A DNA stretch of 5,265 bases, taken from an uncultured Porphyromonas sp. (lineage in GTDB: Bacteria > Bacteroidota > Bacteroidia > Bacteroidales > Porphyromonadaceae). Under the pieces are notes generated by a model. The model had not been told where the DNA came from. It worked only from the letters and a program-made list of their open reading frames with translations, and made no database searches. Shown here piece after piece: positions 1-5,265 of the stretch (within the stretch, counting starts at the first letter, position 1; every line of letters starts with the position of its first letter). Location of the stretch: contig CAMCJO010000172.1 of NCBI GenBank assembly GCA_945875135.1, positions 1-5,265 of the forward strand, in the 5' to 3' direction. Made by a program: the position numbers and the translations under genes.

Positions 1-42
1 TCGAAAAAAGGTCTCGTTCATAGACCAGGCAAAGATACTATC

Positions 43-76
43 GCAGGCTACAGACTAACATTAGTCTGTAGCCTGC
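43..76. terminator. Perfect 15-bp hairpin, probable terminator of an upstream gene
   Basis: Arms GCAGGCTACAGACTA (43-57) and TAGTCTGTAGCCTGC (62-76) are exact reverse complements around a 4-nt loop ACAT. The downstream side reads AAACATTTCAG, so there is no good T-tract. It could be a weak intrinsic terminator or a transcript-end stabilising stem for a gene left of the window. A smaller 5-bp stem (GGTCT/AGACC, 10-26) lies just before it. No gene can be assigned to bases 1-42 with confidence. The hairpin sits about 90 bp before the promoter of the receptor operon, so it may also insulate that operon from upstream transcription. Confidence 0.55.
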
Positions 77-166
77 AAACATTTCAGCAGATCCTAGACT
101 CCGCAAACCTCACGAGCGACCCTTTGTAAGAGTGGGCAGACCGCAGCAATTACCCACCTTTAGGTA

Positions 167-197
167 TTGGAAACGAGGAGAATAGCCAGTACTTTTG
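167..197 (+). promoter_or_regulatory. Bacteroidota-type promoter for the receptor operon
   Basis: TACTTTTG at 190-197 matches the Bacteroidota -7 consensus TAnnTTTG exactly. TTGG at 167-170 supplies the -33 TTG element with a 19-bp gap, which is the usual spacing. Transcription would start around 203-206, giving a leader of roughly 20-25 nt before the ATG at 228. The -7 box overlaps an in-frame TTG at 195, which argues against that codon as the translation start. I see no recognisable Fur-type operator, riboswitch or other dyad between 77 and 227, so iron control, if any, is not evident from the sequence. Confidence 0.6.
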
Positions 198-227
198 CGT
201 GTACATAAAGTCTTATTTACGATACGC

Positions 228-2612
228 ATGAGTACCTATTCGCATCGTTGCGTTTGGCTAGGTCGCACGATATATACCTTAGTCTTAGTCGCACTATCAT
301 CGACCGTCTGCACGCTCGTCGCTCAGAGCAATCCTGGGCGACGCACCTACAGTGGTGTGGTGCTAGACGCTACGTCACAGGAGCCACTCATCGGTGCCTC
401 ACTGTGGGTTGAGGAGCTACATCAAGGGGTAGCTACGGATACTACTGGTGCCTTCACCTTGTCTCTACCGACTAAGGGGGAGTATCATATCAAGGTAAGC
501 TATGTAGGCTACAAAGACTACACCTTCCGCTACAATAGCAAGCGGGCGAGCCAAGCGCCTCAGCGTATCCTCCTCTCAAGCTCTACAGCGGAGCTAAACA
601 CAGTCTTTGTTCATGGTAAGGGGCAGGCACAGCGACTGCGTGAGATCCCCTCGTCCATCACCGTCATCGACACACGAGAGCTGCACGGCACAGTATCCTC
701 ACTCAATGAGGTCCTCAATCGCTCTATGGGTGTCAAGGTGACCAGCACAGGCGGCATCGGGAGCACTTCCCGTATGATCATACAGGGGCTAGACGGCAAG
801 CGCATTGCTATCTTTGTCAATGGGGTACCTATCGGGAGCTCTGATCAAACTAGTCTTGACGCCTTTGCTGTAGACCAGATAGATCATGTAGAGGTGTACA
901 AGGGGATCATCCCCTCGTGGCTCGGTGGCGAGGGTCTAGGCGGAGCGATCAATATAATACTGCGTCACGAGGAGCAGCAAGACCATCTGACCGCATCCTA
1001 TGAGGTGGGCTCCTTCCACACGCACAAGGGGAGCTTGCGCGCCAATAAGTACTTGCCCGCTCTCGGACTAGACCTTTCCCTAGCTCTCCAAGGGCTTTAC
1101 ACGGACAATGACTATACCTTTGACTCCCCCTTTGAGCAAGGACTGGTGGTGCGGCGAGATCATGACACCTATGCGAGCCATGGAGGCTCTCTGTCTCTGT
1201 CCCTACACAAGCCGTGGATAGACCATCTGTCGCTCTCGCTAGGTGCTGATCGCACCTACCAGGAGATACAGGGAGGTGTCCTCAATCTGCAAAACAACAT
1301 CCAGCATGCCCACACCCACACGACGAGTCTACAAGGTGCTCTATCAGTCGCAAAGAGCATACTAGATGACAAGCTCTATCTAAGCTCGACAAGTATCGTC
1401 GCGTACCAATTGCTGAACCACGTGGACACCTCGCACTATTGCTACGACTTCGCTGGGCGCACCTTCCCCAGTGGCTCCGGTCAAGGCGAGATAGGTAGCA
1501 TGCCCAATGATTCACATGACCAGCTCATCAACATACAGGAGCAGCTAAACCTGCGCTACCAACTGTCGCCCGCTCATCGTCTCCTAGGCAATATCTCCTA
1601 CCGCTTCGCCCGACGTGAGCCTCATGATGAGCTAGCAAGTCAAAACACCAAACTGGCTGTGAGTGGCTACCCTGGGTATATACACTCTCTCATATCAGGT
1701 TTGACACACGAGTGGAAGCTATGGGACGAGCGCATTACCAATGAACTGGGTGTGAAGCATGTATACTTCTACTCCTCAGTATCTCCCCTAGGCTTCACCA
1801 TCTACGAGCAGGATGACGCTCCACTCACCAGCTCACGCTCCGTATGGGGCGGTAGCGAGGCTATCTCTGTCAAGGCTCTTCCCAATCTCACGCTCAAAGG
1901 CTCTATGCAATACACCATGCGCACCCCTCGTGCCGAGGAGATCATCGGTGACGGCGTACTCATCTACCCTTCTGCCAAGCTAGCCCCCGAGCGGAGCCTT
2001 AACTTCAACCTAGGCGTCAACTGGCTCTGCAACCCTGACGACTACCCCAACTGTCGCATCGACCTCAACGGATACTATATGAATGTGAGGGATATGATCA
2101 AGCTAGCCATGGAGAGCCTTATCATGAAGTACACAAACTTCGGTCAGGTGCGCATAGCAGGCGTAGAGGCGGAGCTCTATGCCAACCTCTTCCCCTGGCT
2201 AACCATTCGCTCCAATATCACCTATCAAGATGCACGTGATAGGATGAGGACAGCGATCGGGGGTGGTCAAAACTTCCACTACAACTATCGTGTACCCAAC
2301 ATGCCTTACCTCTTTGGCAATGCGGAGATCCGTCTGCAGGGCGACCAGCTACTCCTCTCCGATGATCATGGCGAGGGCTTTATAGCGTGCGAGTACACGG
2401 CACCCTTTAGCTATGGCTGGGAGGCGAGCAAGGTGAGCAGACTACAGGTACCTCGCCGATGGAACTTCAACGTGGGAGTGCAGTACACGCTCTTCCAGCA
2501 TTACCATCTAGCTCTAGAGGTCAACAACCTCTTTGACACCAAGCAGTGGGCGGAGTATCAGTACCCACTCCCGACACGCTCGCTACGTGCCAAGCTCAAG
2601 GTCACATTCTAA
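228..2612 (+). CDS. TonB-dependent outer-membrane receptor, XusA-like (probable siderophore/iron chelate uptake)
   Basis: This is an outer-membrane gated beta-barrel importer of 794 residues, normal for the family. Residues 1-33 form a signal peptide (basic n-region, hydrophobic TLVLVALSS core, cleavage near LVAQ). Residues about 38-118 are a carboxypeptidase-regulatory-like beta-sandwich (YSGVVLDATSQEPLIGASL ... VSYVGY). Residues about 137-250 are the plug, with REIPSSITVID, IQGLDGKRIAIFVNGVPI, VEVYKG and GGAINIIL. The rest is the barrel, which ends in the usual motif VNNLFDTKQW and a terminal aromatic (KLKVTF). A His cluster HAHTH lies near residue 360; its role is unknown. I chose ATG 228 over the in-frame TTG at 195 because that codon lies in the promoter -7 box. 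It is the first gene of an operon with a propeller lipoprotein 39 bp downstream, the arrangement of the Bacteroides XusA/XusB xenosiderophore pair. The family call is firm; the substrate is inferred from context, and heme or another chelate remains possible. Confidence 0.93.
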   Translation: MSTYSHRCVWLGRTIYTLVLVALSSTVCTLVAQSNPGRRTYSGVVLDATSQEPLIGASLWVEELHQGVATDTTGAFTLSLPTKGEYHIKVSYVGYKDYTFRYNSKRASQAPQRILLSSSTAELNTVFVHGKGQAQRLREIPSSITVIDTRELHGTVSSLNEVLNRSMGVKVTSTGGIGSTSRMIIQGLDGKRIAIFVNGVPIGSSDQTSLDAFAVDQIDHVEVYKGIIPSWLGGEGLGGAINIILRHEEQQDHLTASYEVGSFHTHKGSLRANKYLPALGLDLSLALQGLYTDNDYTFDSPFEQGLVVRRDHDTYASHGGSLSLSLHKPWIDHLSLSLGADRTYQEIQGGVLNLQNNIQHAHTHTTSLQGALSVAKSILDDKLYLSSTSIVAYQLLNHVDTSHYCYDFAGRTFPSGSGQGEIGSMPNDSHDQLINIQEQLNLRYQLSPAHRLLGNISYRFARREPHDELASQNTKLAVSGYPGYIHSLISGLTHEWKLWDERITNELGVKHVYFYSSVSPLGFTIYEQDDAPLTSSRSVWGGSEAISVKALPNLTLKGSMQYTMRTPRAEEIIGDGVLIYPSAKLAPERSLNFNLGVNWLCNPDDYPNCRIDLNGYYMNVRDMIKLAMESLIMKYTNFGQVRIAGVEAELYANLFPWLTIRSNITYQDARDRMRTAIGGGQNFHYNYRVPNMPYLFGNAEIRLQGDQLLLSDDHGEGFIACEYTAPFSYGWEASKVSRLQVPRRWNFNVGVQYTLFQHYHLALEVNNLFDTKQWAEYQYPLPTRSLRAKLKVTF

Positions 2613-2651
2613 CTACTCAAGATGATTATAAACCTAATAAATAATAGAACG

Positions 2652-3860
2652 ATGAAGCATCTTAGCTTACTAATCATGACCGCCCTCTTAGGGCTAGTCA
2701 CACTCAGCTCATGTCAAAAGGAGGAAAACACTCCGCAGACGCAGGGAGCCAAGTTTATCTACGCCTCACAGGTGGAGAACGTCTTCCAGCTCACGCCCCT
2801 AGCTGACCTCGCAGAGGGCGTGCAGACCACATTTGACAATTCACAGACCCTCCCCGTGGGGCACCTCTTCCTAGAGAAGCACGGCGACTACATCTATGCC
2901 ATGTCGGGCAGTATGTATGGCTACGGAGGCGAGCAGACCCTACGCAAGTATCAGATGAGCGAGGGCAAGCTCAAGGAGGTCGCCACACTCTCTTTCAAGG
3001 GCTCTCCCAACGTCATCGAGATTATCTTCGCCAGCGACACGAAGGCTTACGGCGTGACCTGCGCTAGCCGTGGTCAGCTCGTCATCTTTAACCCCTCCAC
3101 CATGCAGGAGATGGGCGAGATAGACCTCTCTCCCTATGCTGCTACAGACCCCAAGGCTGAGGCTCCTGACAAAGATCCCGATGCTGGGACGGGTATCGTA
3201 CGAGATGGCAAGCTCTTCCTCTGTCTCAATCAGACAAAGTCTATGATGGAGCTATACGATGAGCCAGCCTCAGTGGCGGTCATTGATGTCGCCACGGACA
3301 AGGTTGAGAAGGTCATCAAGGACGCTCGCGTACAGAGCTTGGGTATGGTCGGACACACCAATGCCATCCTCGACGAGGCAGGTAACATATACTTCTACTC
3401 AGGACCTCGCAGTGCTATGTTTGGCAAGCCTGAGGGTATCTTACGGATCAAAAAGGGCGAGACCGACTTTGACAAGGAGTACTACGTCTCCGTGACCAAA
3501 GCTGATGGCGCAGAGCCCACCTCTTATGGTATGTCGATGACCTACTACAAGGGCAAGGTCTACTTCTTCCTGGAGAAGCCTTCGCTCGTTGTCGATCCCA
3601 ACGACAAGACTTTTACCAAAAACAAAGACTTCGTCCCCTATGAGCTAGACCTCAAGAGTGGCAAGGGCAAGATACTCCCACTACCCGGATCTAGTGGCTG
3701 GAGTGCTAATGCCACCATCGCCTACAACGGCAAGATCTACTTCGGCATACACGCTAAAGACGGTCTGGGCTTCTACAGCTACGACCCAGCTACAGGGCAG
3801 GGTAGCAGCAAGCCCGTAGTGACTACACCTGCTGGTGTCTATACAATCATAAAGCTCTAA
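2652..3860 (+). CDS. Surface lipoprotein, predicted beta-propeller (DUF4374/XusB-like)
   Basis: The product has 402 residues from ATG 2652. It begins with a lipoprotein signal peptide (MKHLSLLIMTALLGLVTL) and lipobox LSSC with the acylated Cys at 21. The next residues, QKEEN, resemble the Bacteroidota lipoprotein export signal (Gln/Lys then acidic residues) that sends lipoproteins to the cell surface. The mature part repeats a blade-like motif G-x-[ILV]-[YF]-x: HGDYIYAM (77-84), GKLFLCLN (186-193), GNIYFYS (244-250), GKVYFFL (301-307), GKIYFGI (360-366). That pattern fits a beta-propeller. The stretch GILRIKKGETDFDKEY near 262-277 recalls DUF4374 proteins, the family of the enterobactin-binding XusB of Bacteroides, but this match is from memory. 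It likely captures a ligand outside the cell and hands it to the receptor encoded just upstream. An in-frame ATG at 2622 would put ten extra residues before the signal peptide and is unlikely. The start has an A/T-rich leader (TAATAAATAATAG) and no Shine-Dalgarno sequence. Confidence 0.85.
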   Translation: MKHLSLLIMTALLGLVTLSSCQKEENTPQTQGAKFIYASQVENVFQLTPLADLAEGVQTTFDNSQTLPVGHLFLEKHGDYIYAMSGSMYGYGGEQTLRKYQMSEGKLKEVATLSFKGSPNVIEIIFASDTKAYGVTCASRGQLVIFNPSTMQEMGEIDLSPYAATDPKAEAPDKDPDAGTGIVRDGKLFLCLNQTKSMMELYDEPASVAVIDVATDKVEKVIKDARVQSLGMVGHTNAILDEAGNIYFYSGPRSAMFGKPEGILRIKKGETDFDKEYYVSVTKADGAEPTSYGMSMTYYKGKVYFFLEKPSLVVDPNDKTFTKNKDFVPYELDLKSGKGKILPLPGSSGWSANATIAYNGKIYFGIHAKDGLGFYSYDPATGQGSSKPVVTTPAGVYTIIKL

Positions 3861-3867
3861 ACGATCT

Positions 3868-4272
3868 ATGAATAGACAGACTCGTACCGCCCTCCTATGG
3901 GCTTTCATCCCGATGGGATACATCTTCCACACGCTCTGTGAGCTGATGCCACTCTTTGCTGGTATCAGCATAGCAACGGAAGAGATGACCACCGAGATGC
4001 TCCCTGCCATGACCGCCTTCATTGGATGGGCACTCTACCTAGTACCACTCGTCGGACTGCTCTGTAGCTGCTACGGCAAGCAACGCTGGAGCACTATCGT
4101 CAGTTTCGTACTCGCTTGTCTCACCCTACTGCTCAATGTAGGGCACCTCTGCTCGGAACTCCTACCCCACTTCTCGTGGGGACAGGCAGCTATACTACCA
4201 TTTGTCTGCGTCGTCGCCGCCCTACTCGTCATAGATCTTTGGAAAGAGCTACGCACGAGCAAGGCGCAATGA
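3868..4272 (+). CDS. Small four-helix membrane protein of unknown function, third gene of the receptor operon
   Basis: I do not recognise a named family. The 134-residue product has four likely membrane helices, at about 8-32, 46-68, 75-95 and 106-125, and a short charged C-terminus (DLWKELRTSKAQ). There is no cleavable signal. A motif HxxxELxPxF occurs twice: residues 21-30 (HTLCELMPLF) at the end of helix 1 and 93-102 (HLCSELLPHF) at the end of helix 3. This suggests a two-fold duplicated helical hairpin with paired His and Glu, and a Cys near each His (C24, C95). Such residues could bind a metal or heme, but that is inference. The ATG lies 7 bp after the lipoprotein stop, so it is co-transcribed and probably translationally linked. 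It occupies the place where Xus loci carry a PepSY inner-membrane protein, so a role in the inner-membrane step of the same uptake system is plausible. An intrinsic terminator follows. Confidence 0.85.
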   Translation: MNRQTRTALLWAFIPMGYIFHTLCELMPLFAGISIATEEMTTEMLPAMTAFIGWALYLVPLVGLLCSCYGKQRWSTIVSFVLACLTLLLNVGHLCSELLPHFSWGQAAILPFVCVVAALLVIDLWKELRTSKAQ

Positions 4273-4318
4273 GCGCAACGCTTTGACGGTTAGATAGAAG
4301 TTAGACAACAAGGACGAG

Positions 4319-4352
4319 AGGAGGCTGTCACATTAGTTGATAGCCTCCTTTT
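4319..4352 (+). terminator. Intrinsic terminator of the receptor operon
   Basis: GGAGGCTGTCA (4320-4330) pairs with TGATAGCCTCC (4338-4348), giving 11 bp with one G-U, around the 7-nt loop CATTAGT. A4319 can add a pair with T4349. The stem is followed directly by TTTT and then GT. It lies 46 bp after the stop of the small membrane protein gene and should end the three-gene transcript before it enters the repeat array. Confidence 0.85.
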
Positions 4353-4401
4353 GTATGCGCTTATATCTCCTAGAGTGAATAAGAATCTACCATCTGATAA
4401 A

Positions 4402-4564
4402 CGGTTCCTCCCTTGGAACCGAAGAGTTCCTCCCTTGGAACTGAAAAGTTCCTCCCTTGGAACTGAAAAGTTCCTCCCTTGGAACTAAAAAGTTCCAGCC
4501 TTGGAACTAAAGAGTTCCTCCCTTGGAACTAAAAAGTTCCAAGAGGGGAACTGTTTTTGGAACT
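4402..4564. repeat. Tandem array of 22-bp palindromic units (six direct, one inverted)
   Basis: Six head-to-tail 22-bp units start at 4404, 4426, 4448, 4470, 4492 and 4514. Each is GTTCC, a 6-nt loop, GGAAC, and a 6-nt A-rich linker. A seventh unit at 4536-4551 carries the same arms, but its loop (AAGAGG) reads nearly as the reverse complement of the others. A further half-site GGAACT lies at 4559-4564. The arms are identical in all seven units. Loops are TCCCTT in five units, AGCCTT in unit 5 and AAGAGG in unit 7; linkers vary (CGAAGA, TGAAAA, TAAAAA, TAAAGA). Most units extend to AGTTCC/GGAACT; unit 1 instead has CGGTTCC/GGAACCG. The array lies between two convergent transcription units. 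The 22-bp period is not a multiple of three, so it does not encode a peptide repeat. Its function is unknown. Confidence 0.95.
4514..4558 (+). terminator. Terminator-like hairpin formed by the last direct and the inverted repeat unit
   Basis: Unit 6 (4514-4529) and inverted unit 7 (4536-4551) can pair over 16 positions, with one G-U and one C/A mismatch, around the loop TAAAAA. TGTTTTT follows at 4552-4558. Read on the plus strand this has the form of an intrinsic terminator. It would be a second stop behind the one at 4319-4352. On the minus strand the tail is not T-rich, so it would act only as a hairpin for transcripts arriving from the membrane protein gene on the right. Confidence 0.5.
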
Positions 4565-4592
4565 CGTATATACTACTAAGACAGGACGATAG

Positions 4593-4621
4593 GAGCGATG
4601 CTTATGATATCAGCTTCGCTC
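4593..4621 (-). terminator. Imperfect hairpin after the minus-strand gene, possible terminator
   Basis: GAGCGATGCT (4593-4602) can pair with AGCTTCGCTC (4612-4621) with one T/T mismatch, around a 9-nt loop. It lies 32 bp past the stop codon of the minus-strand membrane protein gene. There is no clear T-tract on the minus-strand exit side (CTATCGTCCTGTC), so the terminator call is weak. Nothing else is visible between the repeat array and the stop codon at 4654. Confidence 0.3.
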
Positions 4622-4653
4622 TGCTAAGTGGAACACGACAAACTAAGTTTGAG

Positions 4654-5265
4654 CTAGAGGACGACGAGGCCGGCGAGGAGGAGCTGCAGCGTGACGACAA
4701 GTAGGACGAGCAGCGGGAGCAGGTAGCGCCACGCATAGCGGGAGAGTTGACCCGCCCAGGGAGTGATCGGTATGATGACCAGCGGCACGGCTAGGAGAAG
4801 CGTGGAGCGCATCGTCTCTGTCTGTACCAGTGCCAGCAGGAGGACGAGGGTCGTCATCAGAAGTAGCGCTCTTTGTCGGTACCAGGTGACGACGTGACTG
4901 CCTCCACGAATGCTTTCCAACCCGATACGCGCTATAATAAGCAACAGGGCTATGATGCCCCACCCTATCCACTCAAAGGGCGTAGCGGGGCTTAGAAGCG
5001 TCTCTACGCTGACTTGTAGCTGAGCGTAGAGGTTTAGCAGTGGCGTAGCACCTTGCCAGAGGTAGAGCGTAGGCAGTACGAGCCAGAGGATTGCTATGAA
5101 GCCACAGAGATAAGCGAGGTAGGCGCGCAGTCGACGCACCTTCATCAAGGCAAGCAGCGACAAGCTCAGCGGTACGATCAGAAGTAGTGGAGGATAGAGC
5201 AGGACGGCTGTGCCCATCATGAGTCCAGCGATGGTGAGTCTCTGCAGCCTGTCAGGACGACTGTA
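4654..5265 (-). CDS. Polytopic membrane protein, C-terminal part only (possibly DUF6427-like)
   Basis: The reading frame is open from the right edge of the window (5265) to the TAG at 4656-4654, giving 203 residues. The start is outside. The methionines near 5220 are internal: the 15 codons before them (YSRPDRLQRLTIAGL) continue the same amphipathic/hydrophobic pattern. Five or six membrane helices are visible, counted from the edge at about 11-40, 47-70, 99-115, 132-148, 152-170 and 180-203. Basic loops (MKVRRLR, RQR) separate them, and the very end is extremely Leu/Val-rich. The motif YPP followed by a hydrophobic run and RRLRAYLAYLCG resembles Bacteroidota membrane proteins of the DUF6427 type, as I recall them; this is a weak match and no function follows from it. 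The gene converges on the receptor operon and is not obviously related to it. Confidence 0.75.
   Translation of the reverse strand, partial: YSRPDRLQRLTIAGLMMGTAVLLYPPLLLIVPLSLSLLALMKVRRLRAYLAYLCGFIAILWLVLPTLYLWQGATPLLNLYAQLQVSVETLLSPATPFEWIGWGIIALLLIIARIGLESIRGGSHVVTWYRQRALLLMTTLVLLLALVQTETMRSTLLLAVPLVIIPITPWAGQLSRYAWRYLLPLLVLLVVTLQLLLAGLVVL

Noticed and set aside
1..129. Open plus-strand frame from the window edge to TAA at 127-129, or a shorter one ending at 56-58, as the tail of an upstream gene
   Set aside because: Both are short. The longer one passes straight through the perfect 15-bp hairpin, and neither shows recognisable protein sequence, so no gene end can be assigned.
77..227. 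Cobalamin or other riboswitch, or Fur-type operator, before the TonB receptor
   Set aside because: Such elements are common before receptors of this class, but I find no cobalamin-box core, no long structured leader (the predicted leader is only about 20-25 nt) and no convincing operator palindrome.
3681..4022. Minus-strand open frame of 113 codons across the lipoprotein/small membrane protein junction
   Set aside because: It is antisense to two well-supported genes and shows no start signal or domain features.
4523..4559. Possible promoter in the repeat array (TTGG plus TGTTTTTG)
   Set aside because: The -7-like element has G for the conserved A, the gap to the nearest TTGG is about 25 bp instead of 19-21, and no plus-strand gene follows.
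4402..4564. CRISPR array
   Set aside because: The intervals between arms are only 6 nt and nearly identical to each other. There are no unique spacers of 25-40 nt and no cas genes.
4501..4704. Open frame of 67 codons on the plus strand starting inside the repeat array
   Set aside because: It begins in non-coding repeats whose 22-bp period shifts frame every unit, runs antisense into the end of the minus-strand membrane protein gene, has no promoter or start context, and its product has no domain-like features.
4643..4972. Open frame of 109 codons on the minus strand
   Set aside because: It overlaps the membrane protein frame in another phase. Its His/Pro/Arg-rich, low-complexity product is typical of a shadow frame, whereas the 4654-5265 frame shows clear membrane helices.

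Overview
The window looks like chromosomal DNA from a Bacteroidota anaerobe, most likely a Porphyromonas-type member of the Bacteroidales. The evidence is a SusC/CirA-style TonB-dependent receptor with an N-terminal carboxypeptidase-regulatory-like domain, a lipoprotein with a Bacteroidota surface-export signature after its cysteine, a promoter of the Bacteroidota type (TTG ... TAnnTTTG), start codons without Shine-Dalgarno sequences, and moderately high GC. The genus is an inference from general look, not from a marker gene.

Layout: bases 1-194 are non-coding, with a perfect 15-bp hairpin (43-76, probable end of an upstream transcript) followed by a promoter (167-197). A three-gene plus-strand operon follows: a TonB-dependent outer-membrane receptor (228-2612), a surface lipoprotein predicted to be a beta-propeller (2652-3860), and a small four-helix membrane protein (3868-4272). 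It closes at a strong intrinsic terminator (4319-4352). The receptor/propeller-lipoprotein pair resembles the XusA/XusB xenosiderophore (or related iron chelate) uptake pair of Bacteroides. The PepSY inner-membrane protein XusC is not in the window; a short 4-TM protein with a duplicated HxxxELxPxF motif sits in third place. A working model is capture of a ligand by the surface lipoprotein, import by the receptor, and an inner-membrane step involving the small protein.

Between the operon and a convergent minus-strand gene lies the most unusual element: six tandem 22-bp units plus one inverted unit (4402-4564). Each is a short palindrome with invariant arms GTTCC/GGAAC, and the substitutions fall in the loops and linkers. 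The first unit carries a compensatory G-C for A-T change, and the last two units together form a terminator-like hairpin with a T-rich tail. I see no protein coding in it and it is not a CRISPR array. The right end (4654-5265, minus strand) holds the C-terminal part of a polytopic membrane protein that runs off the window.
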